Shown here piece after piece: positions 1-10,132 of a stretch of 36,741 nucleotides of DNA; position 1 is the stretch's first letter, and each line of letters opens with the position of its first letter. The notes under the pieces were generated by a model. It was given only the letters and a program-made list of their open reading frames with translations, had not been told where the DNA came from and ran no database searches. The position numbers were made by a program, and so were the translations under genes. Source of the DNA: Pseudomonadota bacterium (GTDB taxonomy: Bacteria > Pseudomonadota > Gammaproteobacteria > Steroidobacterales > Steroidobacteraceae). Where the stretch lies: contig JANYAE010000102.1 of assembly GCA_025355105.1 (NCBI GenBank), forward strand, positions 1-36,741. The letters run 5' to 3'.

Positions 1-2
1 TC

Positions 3-125
3 GCGCCGGGGCTGGCCGCCGATCTGGTCGCGATGCCGGCGGACCCGCTCGCCGACATCGAGGCGCTGCGCCGGATCGACTTCGTGATGAAGGACGGCCG
101 GATCGTCCGCGGCGCCGCGCGCTGA
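3..125 (+). CDS. Amidohydrolase, C-terminal fragment (5' end outside window)
   Basis: An open frame enters from the left edge and ends at TGA, giving 40 residues. It contains the pattern [17 protein letters not shown] followed by [10 protein letters not shown]. That is the usual end of metal-dependent amidohydrolases (imidazolonepropionase/prolidase-like group), where the last beta strands of the composite domain follow the TIM barrel. The secreted amidohydrolase at 31832-33127 ends in a closely similar way ([17 protein letters not shown] ... FVMKDGKVY), so the two are probably paralogues. Catalytic residues and any signal peptide lie outside the window and substrate cannot be judged. It converges on rpoD. 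Confidence 0.75.
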   Translation, partial: APGLAADLVAMPADPLADIEALRRIDFVMKDGRIVRGAAR

Positions 126-137
126 GGCCGATCGATC

Positions 138-158
138 GCCGGCGCTCGCCGCGCCGGC
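138..158. terminator. Inverted repeat between convergent genes
   Basis: A perfect 8-bp stem GCCGGCGC / GCGCCGGC with a 5-nt loop sits between the convergent amidohydrolase tail and rpoD. Neither strand has a U-tract after it, so it may only act as a weak or factor-assisted terminator or a 3'-end stabiliser. Confidence 0.3.
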
Positions 159-167
159 CGGCCTCGC

Positions 168-2045
<1,878 letters not shown>

Positions 2046-2081
2046 GATGGGTACCCTCGCGCGGGGCTAAAAGAGCCGCGC

Positions 2082-2110
2082 ATTTTACACAGACCGGCGT
2101 TGCAACCCAA
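2082..2110 (-). promoter_or_regulatory. Candidate rpoD-proximal promoter in the dnaG-rpoD gap
   Basis: On the minus strand TTGGGT (2110-2105), a 17-nt spacer and TAAAAT (2087-2082) lie in the 136-bp gap upstream of rpoD. The -10 is good and the -35 weak (3/6). A private rpoD promoter is known for this operon in E. coli. A second TTGACT occurs further upstream near 2140 without a matching -10. Confidence 0.4.
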
Positions 2111-2181
2111 GGTTCAAAGCCGAAATCGGCGCCAAAGTCAAGAATCGTGCCGGCCTGGCCGGCGCCGGCCCGCGGGCGCCT

Positions 2182-3996
2182 TCACTCCGGCTTGCGGGGG
2201 CGGACCTGGAGCTCGCGCAGCTCCCGTTTCTCGTCCTCGGACAGGCCCTCGGAGCCGGCCTTCTCGATCAGCTCGTCGAGGCGCCGCTCGGGGCCGGCCT
2301 CGGCGGCCAGCCGGCCGACCGCCGCCGCCAGTTCGCGCGCCACGGCCGCCGGCTCGAGCTCCGGCAACGGCAGCGCCGCGAGCTCCGCGAGCCGCTCGTG
2401 CTCCGGCCGCTCACGCCAGCGCTCGACGAGCTGCGCCGAGCTGAGATGAGGTTGCGCCTGCGCCATTTCAATGAGTTCGGCCAGGACGTCCAGGCCGCGG
2501 TCACCGCACAACCGCAGCGATTCCGGGTCCGGGATGCCGAGCGCTGCCGCGGGCTGCTGCACGAGGCGCGCGATCGCCTGGCTGACCAGCGAGCCGCGGC
2601 CGCCGCTGCGCGCCGGCCGGCTGCGGCGCTGTTCGGGGCCGGTCGCCGGCCCTGCGCCCGGCGCCGCGGCCCGCCCGGCACCCTCGCCGAGGCCGAGCAA
2701 CTCGCCGAGGCGGGGCGCCGGCATGCGGACCTCGCGCGCCAGACGGTCGACCAGCAGCTCGCGATAGACCCCCTCCGGGATCCGGGCGATCAGCGGTCGC
2801 GCGAGCTCGGCGAGCCGCGCCCTGCCGTCAACGCTACCGAGGTCGATCTCGGCGGCCAGGTGGCGGACGAGGTACTCCGACAGCGGCAGCGCGCCCTCCA
2901 GGCGCGCCTCGAAGGCCTCGCGGCCTTCCTCGGCCACCAGCGTGTCCGGATCGTGGCCGTCGGGCAGGAACAGGAACTTGAGCTGGCGCCCTTCCTTGGT
3001 GAACGGCAGGCACGTCTCAAGCGCGCGCCAGGCCGCCTGGCGGCCGGCGCGGTCGCCGTCGAAGGAGAACACGACGTCGCCGGTGATGCGGAACAGCCGG
3101 TTGAGGTGCTCCGGCGTGGTCGCGGTGCCGAGCGTCGCGACCGCGTAGTGGATGCCGGCCTGCGCCAGGCGCACGACGTCCATGTAGCCCTCGACGACCA
3201 GCAGCCGCGGGATGTTGCGCAGCTCCTGGCGCGCCTCGTAGAGGCCATAGAGCTCGCGGCCCTTGTGAAACAACTGCGTCTCGGGCGAGTTCAGGTACTT
3301 CGGCTCGCCCTGGTCGATGACCCGGCCGCCGAAGCCGACGACGCGGCCGCGCGAGTCGCGGATCGGGAACATGATCCGGTCGCGGAAACGGTCGTAGAAG
3401 CCGGGGCCGCTCGACTTCTGCTGGTCGGCGCTGCGCTCGATGATCAGGCCGGCCGCGAGCAGCGACTGCCGCCCGGCGTCGGTCGCGCCGAACTTCCTGA
3501 GCATCACGTCCCAGCCGGCTGGCGCATAACCGAGGTGGTAGCGCGCCGCGGTCTCGCCGACCAGGCCGCGCCGCTTCAGGTAGTCCTTGGCGCGTTCCGA
3601 CTCCTTGAGCGCGTCGCGAAAGTGCTGGTCGGCGTTCGCGGTCAGCTCGAAGAGGTCATCAAGCAGCCGGTCGCGCGGGTCCGGACCGGGGCCGCCCTCG
3701 CGCGGCACCTCGAGCCCGGCGCGCCCGGCAAGATCCTCGACCGCCTCGGGGAACGGCAGCCGGTCGTGCTCCATCAGGAAGGTGAGCGCCGTGCCGTGCG
3801 CGCCGCAACCGAAGCAGTGATAGAACTGCTTCTGCTGCGAGACGGTGAACGAGGGGGTCTTCTCGCCGTGGAACGGGCAGCAGGCCTTCCATTCGCGGCC
3901 GGCCTTCTTGAGCGGCACGCGGCTGCCGATGACCTCGACGATGTCGGTGCGCGCGAGCAGCTCGTCGATGAAAGCGCGCGGTATGAGGCCGGCCAT
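2182..3996 (-). CDS. dnaG: DNA primase DnaG
   Basis: This enzyme makes RNA primers for Okazaki fragments and leading-strand initiation at the fork, working with the DnaB helicase. It has 604 residues, a normal length. The N-terminal CHC2 zinc domain is visible (C40-P-F-H43 with C61 and C64). The RNA polymerase basic region contains PKYLNSPET. The TOPRIM domain has VVEGYMDVV and the metal-binding FDGDRAGRQAAWRALE. The C-terminal part, after an Ala/Gly/Pro linker around residue 440, should bind DnaB. The ATG at 3996 is 21 bp after yqeY, and the gene lies between yqeY and rpoD in the macromolecular synthesis operon. Confidence 0.97.
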   Translation of the reverse strand: MAGLIPRAFIDELLARTDIVEVIGSRVPLKKAGREWKACCPFHGEKTPSFTVSQQKQFYHCFGCGAHGTALTFLMEHDRLPFPEAVEDLAGRAGLEVPREGGPGPDPRDRLLDDLFELTANADQHFRDALKESERAKDYLKRRGLVGETAARYHLGYAPAGWDVMLRKFGATDAGRQSLLAAGLIIERSADQQKSSGPGFYDRFRDRIMFPIRDSRGRVVGFGGRVIDQGEPKYLNSPETQLFHKGRELYGLYEARQELRNIPRLLVVEGYMDVVRLAQAGIHYAVATLGTATTPEHLNRLFRITGDVVFSFDGDRAGRQAAWRALETCLPFTKEGRQLKFLFLPDGHDPDTLVAEEGREAFEARLEGALPLSEYLVRHLAAEIDLGSVDGRARLAELARPLIARIPEGVYRELLVDRLAREVRMPAPRLGELLGLGEGAGRAAAPGAGPATGPEQRRSRPARSGGRGSLVSQAIARLVQQPAAALGIPDPESLRLCGDRGLDVLAELIEMAQAQPHLSSAQLVERWRERPEHERLAELAALPLPELEPAAVARELAAAVGRLAAEAGPERRLDELIEKAGSEGLSEDEKRELRELQVRPRKPE

Positions 3997-4017
3997 CTGG
4001 GCGGGCCGCGGGCTCGG

Positions 4018-4464
4018 TCAGCCGCCGAGCAGCGCCTTGACGCGCGCGCCGACGGCGCCCATGTCGGCGCGGCCCGCGGCCTTGCCCTTGACGATCGCCA
4101 TGACCTTGCCCATGTCCTTGACGGACGCGGCGGCGGTGGCGGTGATCGCCTCCCGGATCAGGGCATCGAGCTCGGCGGCGCCGAGCTGGGCGGGGAGATA
4201 GGCCGTCAGCGCGGCGATCTCCGCGTTCTCCTTGGCCACCAGATCCGGGCGCTTGCCGGCCTCGAACTGGACCACGGATTCCTTGCGCTGCTTGATCATC
4301 TTCTCGATGACCGACAGCGTCTGGGTGTCGTCGAGGGTGATGCGCTCGTCGACCTCACGCTGCTTGATGGCAGCCTGCAGCATGCGGATCAGCCCGAGGC
4401 GATCCTTGTCGCCCGAGCGCATCGCCGCCTTCATCTCGTCGGTGATGCGTTCGCGCAGCGTCAT
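4018..4464 (-). CDS. yqeY: GatB/YqeY domain protein
   Basis: A 148-residue protein of the YqeY family. It begins with the typical MTLRERITDEMKAAMRSGDKDRLGLIRML and ends with a helical domain (MGAVGARVKALL) resembling the tail of GatB, the tRNA-dependent amidotransferase subunit. YqeY is thought to bind tRNA, but its cellular role is not established, and a free-standing protein cannot do amidotransfer alone. It sits between rpsU and dnaG with short gaps, a placement common in proteobacteria, so it is cotranscribed with the macromolecular synthesis operon. No clear Shine-Dalgarno is visible before the ATG. Confidence 0.92.
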   Translation of the reverse strand: MTLRERITDEMKAAMRSGDKDRLGLIRMLQAAIKQREVDERITLDDTQTLSVIEKMIKQRKESVVQFEAGKRPDLVAKENAEIAALTAYLPAQLGAAELDALIREAITATAAASVKDMGKVMAIVKGKAAGRADMGAVGARVKALLGG

Positions 4465-4483
4465 CGCGGGGTTCGGCAGGGGC

Positions 4484-4693
4484 TCAGCGCGGAGCGCGCA
4501 TGCCTTCGCGGGACAGGCGCTTGAGGTGGCGCTTCACGGCGGCCGCCTTCTTGCGCTTACGCTCCTGGGTCGGCTTCTCGTAGAATTCCCGGCGCCTCAG
4601 CTCGGTCAGCACCCCCGCCTTCTCGCAGGCGCGCTTGAAGCGACGCAGGGCGGCGTCGAAGTACTCGTTCTCGCGGACACGTACGCTCGGCAT
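4484..4693 (-). CDS. rpsU: 30S ribosomal protein S21
   Basis: A 69-residue basic protein of the small ribosomal subunit, near the 3' end of 16S rRNA. The family signature is plain: [20 protein letters not shown], then [21 protein letters not shown] longer in-frame start exists at 4729, but S21 proteins start MP-(x)-VRENE. The ATG at 4693 has a good GAGGAAGG Shine-Dalgarno about 8 nt upstream, so that start is chosen. It is the first gene of the rpsU-yqeY-dnaG-rpoD operon and is divergent from tsaD, as in E. coli. Confidence 0.96.
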   Translation of the reverse strand: MPSVRVRENEYFDAALRRFKRACEKAGVLTELRRREFYEKPTQERKRKKAAAVKRHLKRLSREGMRAPR

Positions 4694-4750
4694 TGAGATC
4701 GACCTTCCTCGGGTGGCTGGCCCGGCCAATCGCCGAGCACAGAGCCGAGT

Positions 4751-4779
4751 AGTCTACGGATGTCCCCCCTGAAAATCAA
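4751..4779 (-). promoter_or_regulatory. Candidate sigma70 promoter of the rpsU-dnaG-rpoD operon
   Basis: On the minus strand TTGATT (4779-4774), a 17-nt spacer and TAGACT (4756-4751) precede rpsU by about 58 nt. Each hexamer matches consensus at 4 of 6 positions with ideal spacing. It lies in the rpsU/tsaD divergent gap, which is locally AT-rich. Confidence 0.5.
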
Positions 4780-4824
4780 AAACCTGATGTTTCGGCCCGG
4801 CCGGTCCCGACCGCCGGGGACGCC

Positions 4825-5844
4825 ATGAGAGTCCTCGGCCTCGAGACCTCCTGCGACGAGACGGCGGTGGCGGTCTACGACGGTGCCGCCGGGCTCATGG
4901 CGCACCGCGTCTATACCCAGACCGACCTGCACGAGATCTGGGGCGGGGTCGTCCCGGAGCTGGCCTCCCGCGATCACGTCCGACGGCTCGTGCCGATGAT
5001 CCGCGCGACGCTCGCCGAGGCCGGGCTCAGCTCCTCGGACCTCGGCGGCATCGCCTACACCGCGGGTCCCGGGCTGATCGGCGCGCTGCTGGTCGGCGCG
5101 GCGGTCGGCCGCAGCCTGGCCTACGCCTGGCAGCTGCCGGCGCTCGGCGTGCATCACCTGGAGGGGCACCTGCTCGCACCGCGGCTCGAGGCGGACCCGC
5201 CGCCGTTCCCGTACCTCGCCTTGCTGGTGTCCGGCGGCCACACGATGCTGGTGGACGTCGCGGGCGTCGGCCGCTACCGGGTGCTCGGCGAGTCGCTCGA
5301 CGACGCGGCCGGCGAGGCCTTCGACAAGACCGCCAAGCTGCTCGGGCTGCCGTATCCCGGTGGTGCCAAGCTCGCGCGGCTCGCCGAGTCCGGCCGCGCG
5401 GGCGTCTACCGCTTCCCGCGTCCGATGCTCGACCGCCCGGGTTTTGACTTCAGTTTCAGCGGCTTGAAGACCGCGGCGCTGCTTGCGCTCAAGGCCGCGG
5501 GACCGGAGCCGCAGGCCCGCGCGGACCTCGCCCGCGGCTTCGAGGACGCGATCGTCGAGACGCTGGCGATCAAGAGCAGCCGGGCGCTCGCCGCCACCGG
5601 GCGCAAGGTGCTGGTGGTCGCCGGCGGCGTCGGCGCGAACGCCCGCCTGCGCGCGCGCCTTGCCGAGGTTGCCGCCGCCGGCGGCGCACGCACCGCCTAC
5701 CCGAGGGCCGAGTTCTGCACCGACAACGCCGCGATGATCGCGCTCGCCGGCGAGGCGCGGCTGGCGGCCGGCGAGCGCGCCGGGCTCGAGGTGGTCGCGC
5801 GCGCGCGCTGGCCGCTCGCTGAACTGGCGGCACCGGGCGGTTGA
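4825..5844 (+). CDS. tsaD: tRNA N6-adenosine threonylcarbamoyltransferase TsaD
   Basis: With TsaB and TsaE, TsaD transfers the threonylcarbamoyl group from TC-AMP to A37 of ANN-decoding tRNAs (t6A). It has 339 residues, standard for the family. It starts with the ASKHA nucleotide-fold strand [19 protein letters not shown]. The metal ligands H111 and H115 lie in [14 protein letters not shown] follows, and the C-terminal metal Asp is in [13 protein letters not shown]. Its divergence from rpsU is a classical gammaproteobacterial arrangement. The ATG has only a weak GGGGA upstream. It probably leads the short plus-strand run with folB and folK. Confidence 0.97.
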   Translation: MRVLGLETSCDETAVAVYDGAAGLMAHRVYTQTDLHEIWGGVVPELASRDHVRRLVPMIRATLAEAGLSSSDLGGIAYTAGPGLIGALLVGAAVGRSLAYAWQLPALGVHHLEGHLLAPRLEADPPPFPYLALLVSGGHTMLVDVAGVGRYRVLGESLDDAAGEAFDKTAKLLGLPYPGGAKLARLAESGRAGVYRFPRPMLDRPGFDFSFSGLKTAALLALKAAGPEPQARADLARGFEDAIVETLAIKSSRALAATGRKVLVVAGGVGANARLRARLAEVAAAGGARTAYPRAEFCTDNAAMIALAGEARLAAGERAGLEVVARARWPLAELAAPGG

Positions 5845-5922
5845 TCGTGCAGGGCGCCGGTCGCGCTGGTAGGGTGCGCCCCTTCCCGGCCGGAACGTGC
5901 AGCGAGCATGAGAAGAGAGGCG

Positions 5923-6294
5923 ATGGGCGACCGAATCTACCTGCGGGACCTGCGCACCGAGACGATCATCGGCATCTACGACTGGGAGCGGAAGATCCGC
6001 CAGACGGTCAGCTTCGACTTCGAGTTCCCCGCCGACATCCGCCGCGCCGCCCGGACCGACCAGATCGAGGACACGCTCAACTACAAGTCGGTCGCCAAGC
6101 GCGTGCTGGCCTTCGTCGAGACCAGCGAGTACCACCTCGTCGAGACGCTGGCCGAGGAGGTCGCGCGCCTGATCCTCAAGGAATTCTCGGTCGAGTGGGT
6201 CAAGGTTAACGTCAACAAGCCCGGTGCCGTGCGCGGCAGCCGCGATGTCGGCGTGATGATCGAGCGCTCGCGCGCCGACCTCGACCTGCCGTGA
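5923..6294 (+). CDS. folB: Dihydroneopterin aldolase FolB
   Basis: The enzyme cleaves 7,8-dihydroneopterin to 6-hydroxymethyl-7,8-dihydropterin and glycolaldehyde in folate synthesis. The 123 residues fit the family. The start MGDRIYLRDLRTETIIGIYDWE aligns with the E. coli start. Glu of YDWE and Lys of the KPGAV segment (VNVNKPGAVRGSRDVGVMIER) match pterin-binding and catalytic positions. An ATG 15 nt earlier (5908) would add five residues. The later ATG is preferred on homology, although its AGAGAGG lies only 2 nt away. The stop overlaps the folK start (GTGA), showing translational coupling. Confidence 0.93.
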   Translation: MGDRIYLRDLRTETIIGIYDWERKIRQTVSFDFEFPADIRRAARTDQIEDTLNYKSVAKRVLAFVETSEYHLVETLAEEVARLILKEFSVEWVKVNVNKPGAVRGSRDVGVMIERSRADLDLP

Positions 6295-6830
6295 GTGAAG
6301 CGCCGGAGCGGCGCGTGCCGGATGGCCCGCGGGTGGTGTACGTCGCGGCCGGCTCCAACGTCGCCCCGGTCGAGAGCCTGTGCCGGGCGCTGACGGCGCT
6401 GCAGCAACGCTTCCCGGACCTGACGGTCTCGCCGGCCTACCGCAACGTCGCCGTCGGCTTCGAGGGCGACGATTTCATCAACCTCGCGATGCGCTTCACG
6501 ACGCGTCTGCCGCTCGCGGCGCTGCTCGAGGAGCTGCACACCGTCGAGGCGCTATGCGGCCGCGGCCGCGGCGCGCCGAAGTACGAGCCGCGCCGCATGG
6601 ACCTGGACGTGCTGTTGTACGGCGATCTGGCCGGCGACTTTCCGGGCGCGAAGCTGCCGCGGCCGGACCTGCTGCGCCGCGCCTTCATGCTGGGACCGCT
6701 CGCCGAACTCGCGCCGGGCGTGCGCCACCCGACCGCCGGGCTCACGATTGCCGAGCTGTGGTCGCGCTTCGAACAGGCCGCGCATCCGATGCAGCGCGTG
6801 ACGCTGCCCTGGCCCGCGCCGCGCCCATGA
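6291..6830 (+). CDS. folK: 2-amino-4-hydroxy-6-hydroxymethyldihydropteridine pyrophosphokinase FolK
   Basis: HPPK transfers pyrophosphate from ATP to the FolB product, activating it for dihydropteroate synthase. The 179-residue protein carries the typical N-terminal AAGSNVAP, FLNAA-like FINLAMRF, and the signature RRMDLDVLLYG with the two metal-binding aspartates. A short Pro-rich tail exceeds the usual length of about 160. The GTG start overlaps the folB TGA (GTGA), so folB and folK form one unit for consecutive steps. It converges on the SDR gene 17 bp away, itself probably a pterin reductase. Confidence 0.94.
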   Translation: MSEAPERRVPDGPRVVYVAAGSNVAPVESLCRALTALQQRFPDLTVSPAYRNVAVGFEGDDFINLAMRFTTRLPLAALLEELHTVEALCGRGRGAPKYEPRRMDLDVLLYGDLAGDFPGAKLPRPDLLRRAFMLGPLAELAPGVRHPTAGLTIAELWSRFEQAAHPMQRVTLPWPAPRP

Positions 6831-6847
6831 GCCGGCCCGGCCGCGCG

Positions 6848-7609
6848 CTACAGGCCGCCGACGGTCCGCCCGCCGTCAACCGGCAGCACCTGGCCGGTGA
6901 TGTACGGTGCGTCGCGGACCAGGAACAGCGCCGCGCGGGCCACGTCGTCCGGTGTCCCCATGCGCTTCAGCGCCGTGCGGTCGAGGATGCGGGCCTTGAG
7001 GTCGCTGTCCATCTCGCCCTCCGGCCACAGCACGGGTCCGGGCGCGATGCCGTTGACGCGTACGTGCGGGCCGAGCTCGCGCGCCAGCGATTGGGTCAGC
7101 ATCAGCAGTCCGGCCTTCGCGGCGCAGTACACCGAATGCCGCTTCAGCGGCCGGAAGGCGTGGATGTCGATGAGGTTGAGCACGAGGCCACGGCGCAGCC
7201 GCAGCTCCGGCGCCGCCGACTGGGCGAGCAACAGCGGCGCGCGCAGGTTGGTGCCGATGAGATCGTCGAAGGCCGCCGCCGTGATCTCGCCGAGCGGCGT
7301 CGGATAGAAGCTCGAGGCGTTGTTGACCAGCACGTCGAGGCGGCCGAAGGCGCTGATGGCGGCGGCGACGACACCGGGCAGCGCGGCGACCTCCATGAGG
7401 TCGGCGGCGTGCGTCGCGGCGGAGCCGGCGCGCGCGGCGTTCAACTCGGCGGCGAGCGCGGCGGCAGCGGCGGCCGAGGCGCGGTGGTGGATCAGCAGCC
7501 GCGCGCCCTCGGCGTGCAGCAGCCGCGCGATCGCGGCGCCGAGGCGCCGCGCGCCGCCAGTGACCAGCACGACCTGACCCGCAAGCGGCAGTGGCGTCGG
7601 GGACGTCAT
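6848..7609 (-). CDS. Short-chain dehydrogenase, pteridine reductase type (FolM-like)
   Basis: A 253-residue SDR. The N-terminal cofactor motif is TGGARRLG (TGxxxRxG), the variant found in pteridine reductases, which use NADPH, rather than the common TGxxxGxG. NNAS, the catalytic YCAAK (Y-x-x-x-K) and a C-terminal GQVLPVDGG follow. Such enzymes reduce dihydropterin or dihydromonapterin. The convergent neighbours folB and folK make this role likely, though another SDR substrate is possible. The ATG at 7609 has no Shine-Dalgarno; TATCCT lies exactly 6 nt before it, so the mRNA may be leaderless. Confidence 0.85.
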   Translation of the reverse strand: MTSPTPLPLAGQVVLVTGGARRLGAAIARLLHAEGARLLIHHRASAAAAAALAAELNAARAGSAATHAADLMEVAALPGVVAAAISAFGRLDVLVNNASSFYPTPLGEITAAAFDDLIGTNLRAPLLLAQSAAPELRLRRGLVLNLIDIHAFRPLKRHSVYCAAKAGLLMLTQSLARELGPHVRVNGIAPGPVLWPEGEMDSDLKARILDRTALKRMGTPDDVARAALFLVRDAPYITGQVLPVDGGRTVGGL

Positions 7610-7615
7610 GCGGCG

Positions 7616-7621
7616 AGGATA
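7616..7621 (-). promoter_or_regulatory. Possible -10 element 6 nt upstream of the SDR start
   Basis: TATCCT on the minus strand followed by CGCCGC and ATG. It matches the -10 consensus at 4/6 and shares its 6-nt spacing to ATG with cca, the DUF4442 gene, the NPYxR-repeat gene and the LDT gene. No convincing -35. Confidence 0.3.
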
Positions 7622-7639
7622 CCTGCCGTCCCCGGCAGG
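7622..7639. repeat. Inverted repeat between divergent SDR and MidA-type genes
   Basis: CCTGCCG-TCCC-CGGCAGG is a perfect 7-bp inverted repeat filling much of the 41-bp divergent gap, just upstream of the possible SDR -10. It could be an operator shared by both genes or chance in GC-rich DNA. Confidence 0.35.
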
Positions 7640-7650
7640 CGCACGCAGCC

Positions 7651-8820
7651 ATGATCCCGCTGCCGCTCGCGCCGCTGTCGCCGGACGAGGCCGCCCACGA
7701 GGCGCGGGTCCGCGCGCACGTTCGCGCCGAGCTCGCCGCCGCCGGCGGCTGGCTGCCGTTTTCGCGCTACATGGACCTCGCGCTGTACGCGCCGGGGCTC
7801 GGCTACTACGCCGCCGGTGCGCACAAGCTCGGCGGCGGCGGCGACTTCGTCACCGCGCCGGAACTGACGCCGGTGTTCGGCCGCTGCGTCGCGAGCCAGG
7901 TCGCCGAGGTGCTCGCCGCGCTCGGCGGCGGCGAGCTGCTCGAAATCGGCGCCGGCAGCGGCGCGCTGGCCGTCGAGCTGCTCGGCGAGCTCGAGCGCCA
8001 GGGCTGCGTGCCGGAGCGATACCGGATCCTCGAGACGAGTCCGGATCTGCGCCAGCGGCAGCGCGCGGCGCTGGCGGTGCTGCCGGCCGAGCTCGCGGCG
8101 CGGGTCAGCTGGCTCGACGGCCTCCCGGCAACGCCCTTGCGCGGCGTCGTGCTCGCCAACGAGGTGCTCGACGCGCTGCCGGTCGAGCGCTTCCAGGTCG
8201 CTGCGCGCGGCGTCGAGGCGCTCGGCGTCGCGCTCGACGGCGAGCGCTTCGCCTGGGCCGCGCGGCCGGCGGACGCGGCGCTCGCCGCGGCGGTCGCCGC
8301 GCTCGGTATCGAGCTCGCCGCCGGCTACCAGAGCGAGCTCTGCCCCGCGCTCGGGCCCTGGCTGGCCGCGCTGGCCGCGCCGCTCGCGGCCGGCGTGCTG
8401 CTGTTCATCGACTACGGCTATCCGCGGGCGGAGTACTACCGCGCCTCGCGTGCCGGCGGCACGCTCGGCTGCTTCCACCGCCAGCGCCGCCACGACGATC
8501 CGTTCGTCAACGTCGGGCTGCAGGACCTGACGGCGTGGGTGGACTTCACGCGCGTGGCCGAGGCCGGCATCGAGGCAGGCCTCGAGGTCGCCGGCTACAC
8601 GACTCAGGCGCACTTTCTCCTCGGCACCGGCTTCGAGCGGCACCTCGACGCGCTGCGCGCGAGCCTGCCGGCCGGCCGCGAGCCGCTGGCCGCGCCTGCG
8701 GCGCTCAAGCTGGTGCTGCCGTCGGAGATGGGCGAGCGCTTCAAGTGCATCGCGCTGGCGCGCGGCGTCGAGCGGCCGCTCGCCGGCTTCGCGCTGCGGG
8801 ACTTCACCGCCACGCTCTAG
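7651..8820 (+). CDS. MidA-family (NDUFAF7-like) SAM-dependent methyltransferase
   Basis: A 389-residue protein of the former DUF185 family. Its mitochondrial relative NDUFAF7/MidA methylates an arginine of a complex I subunit during assembly; the bacterial substrate is not settled. The N terminus has [17 protein letters not shown] and the [14 protein letters not shown] motif. The SAM-binding loop is [28 protein letters not shown] and [14 protein letters not shown] follow, all typical. A longer in-frame start at 7591 would run into the divergent SDR gene, so the ATG at 7651 is chosen. The stop codon shares a CTAG with the convergent cca stop. Confidence 0.9.
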   Translation: MIPLPLAPLSPDEAAHEARVRAHVRAELAAAGGWLPFSRYMDLALYAPGLGYYAAGAHKLGGGGDFVTAPELTPVFGRCVASQVAEVLAALGGGELLEIGAGSGALAVELLGELERQGCVPERYRILETSPDLRQRQRAALAVLPAELAARVSWLDGLPATPLRGVVLANEVLDALPVERFQVAARGVEALGVALDGERFAWAARPADAALAAAVAALGIELAAGYQSELCPALGPWLAALAAPLAAGVLLFIDYGYPRAEYYRASRAGGTLGCFHRQRRHDDPFVNVGLQDLTAWVDFTRVAEAGIEAGLEVAGYTTQAHFLLGTGFERHLDALRASLPAGREPLAAPAALKLVLPSEMGERFKCIALARGVERPLAGFALRDFTATL

Positions 8821-10046
8821 GCGGCGAAGGTCCCGCGCAGCGCCTGCAGCGCGTCGAGCCGCAGCTCGCGCAGGCGCGCGCCGATCGCGGCGCCGTCGAG
8901 GTGGCGCCGTTCGTCGATTTCCAGTTCGACCGCCTGCGCGGCGGCCAGCGCCGCCCGCAGGTACTGCGCCTGCGGGTAGCCGCGCTCCGCGAAGCCGGTG
9001 CGGCCGCGCATGTCGGCCTCGCAGGCGAGCAGGAACTCGCCGAAGCGCTCGGGACGCCGCAGCGCGTCGCAGTGCTCGAGCAGCTCGAGCACCGTCGCGG
9101 CCCGCAGCTCCAGCGCGCGGTGGCAGAGGCCGTGGTGGCGCGCGACCAGCAGCGCGAGCTCGCGGAACTCCTTCGGAACCTTGAGGCGCTCGGCCAGCTC
9201 GGCGATCAGCAGTGCGCCGCGGACCTCGTGACCGACGTGCCGCGGCCACTCGGCCGGGGGCGTCGATCCCTTGCCGACGTCGTGCACCAGCGCCGCGAAG
9301 CGCACGCGCGGCTCAGCCGAAAGCCGCACCGCCGCCTCGAGCACGAGGCCGACGTGGATGCCGGTGTCGACCTCCGGGTGCCACTGTGGCGGCTGCGGCA
9401 CGCCGAAGAGCCGGTCAAGCTCGGGGAACACGACCGCCAGCGCGCCGCACTCGCGCAGCACGGCGACGAAGGCCTGCGGCGCGGGCCCGGCCAGCGCCTT
9501 GGCGGTCTCCTGCCAGACGCGCTCTGGCACCAGCGCGCCGGCCTCGCCGGCGGCGACCATGCCGCGCATCAGCCGCATCGTCTCGGTGGCGACGCGAAAG
9601 CCGAGCGGCGCGAAGCGTGCCGCGAAGCGCGCGATCCGCAGGATCCGCACCGGGTCCTCGGCGAAGGCCTCCGACACGTGGCGCAGGACGCGCGCCTCGA
9701 GGTCCCGTTGCCCGCCGTAGGGATCGACCAGCGTCCCGTCCGCGGCCCGGGCCATGGCGTTGATCGTCAGGTCGCGGCGCTGCAGGTCCTCCTCCAGCGT
9801 CACATCCGGCGAGAAGCGCGTCTCGAAGCCGCGGTAGCCCGGCCCGGTCTTGCGCTCGGTGCGCGCGAGCGCGTATTCCTCGTGCGTCGTCGGATGCAGG
9901 AATACCGGGAAATCACGGCCGACCAGGCGGTAGCCGGCGCCGACCAGCTCGTCCGGCTGCGCGCCGACGACCACCCAGTCGCGCTCGCGCACCGCCAGTC
10001 CGAGCAGCGCATCGCGCACCGCGCCACCGACGAGATAGGTCTGCAT
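8817..10046 (-). CDS. cca: CCA tRNA nucleotidyltransferase, multifunctional type
   Basis: Adds or repairs the 3'-CCA end of tRNAs without a template. It has 409 residues, like E. coli Cca, and aligns closely: [32 protein letters not shown], the [12 protein letters not shown] motif, then the C-terminal HD domain with ALVHDVGKG, which gives phosphohydrolase activities in this subfamily. The catalytic D-x-D of E. coli (D21/D23) appears here as E21-R-D23, a conservative change that I believe occurs in other Cca proteins. There is no Shine-Dalgarno at the ATG; TAGAAT sits 6 nt upstream. It overlaps the convergent MidA-type gene by 4 bp at the stops. Confidence 0.96.
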   Translation of the reverse strand: MQTYLVGGAVRDALLGLAVRERDWVVVGAQPDELVGAGYRLVGRDFPVFLHPTTHEEYALARTERKTGPGYRGFETRFSPDVTLEEDLQRRDLTINAMARAADGTLVDPYGGQRDLEARVLRHVSEAFAEDPVRILRIARFAARFAPLGFRVATETMRLMRGMVAAGEAGALVPERVWQETAKALAGPAPQAFVAVLRECGALAVVFPELDRLFGVPQPPQWHPEVDTGIHVGLVLEAAVRLSAEPRVRFAALVHDVGKGSTPPAEWPRHVGHEVRGALLIAELAERLKVPKEFRELALLVARHHGLCHRALELRAATVLELLEHCDALRRPERFGEFLLACEADMRGRTGFAERGYPQAQYLRAALAAAQAVELEIDERRHLDGAAIGARLRELRLDALQALRGTFAA

Positions 10047-10052
10047 GCGCCG

Positions 10053-10058
10053 ATTCTA
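10053..10058 (-). promoter_or_regulatory. -10 element placed for a leaderless cca mRNA
   Basis: TAGAAT on the minus strand (5/6 match to TATAAT) is followed by CGGCGC and the cca ATG. Transcription would start at or next to the A of ATG. No Shine-Dalgarno is present and the -35 region is GC-rich. Confidence 0.45.
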
Positions 10059-10132
10059 GCGGCGCCGCGCCCGGCCGGCGCGACGGGTTAGACTCGCGGC
10101 GCCTCCTAGGTCCGGTCCGCGACCCCGCCGCC

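Noticed and set aside
2120..2181. Palindromic GCCGGC-rich stretch after dnaG as a terminator
   Set aside because: The repeats are short overlapping GC palindromes with no T-run right after the stem, and rpoD must be reached by the operon transcript.
2398..4524. 708-codon plus-strand frame opposite dnaG and yqeY
   Set aside because: Shadow of two real minus-strand genes and crosses their boundary.
7608..10091. 827-codon plus-strand frame across the MidA-type gene and cca
   Set aside because: Very Arg/Ala-rich out-of-frame shadow; both real genes have strong homology in other frames.
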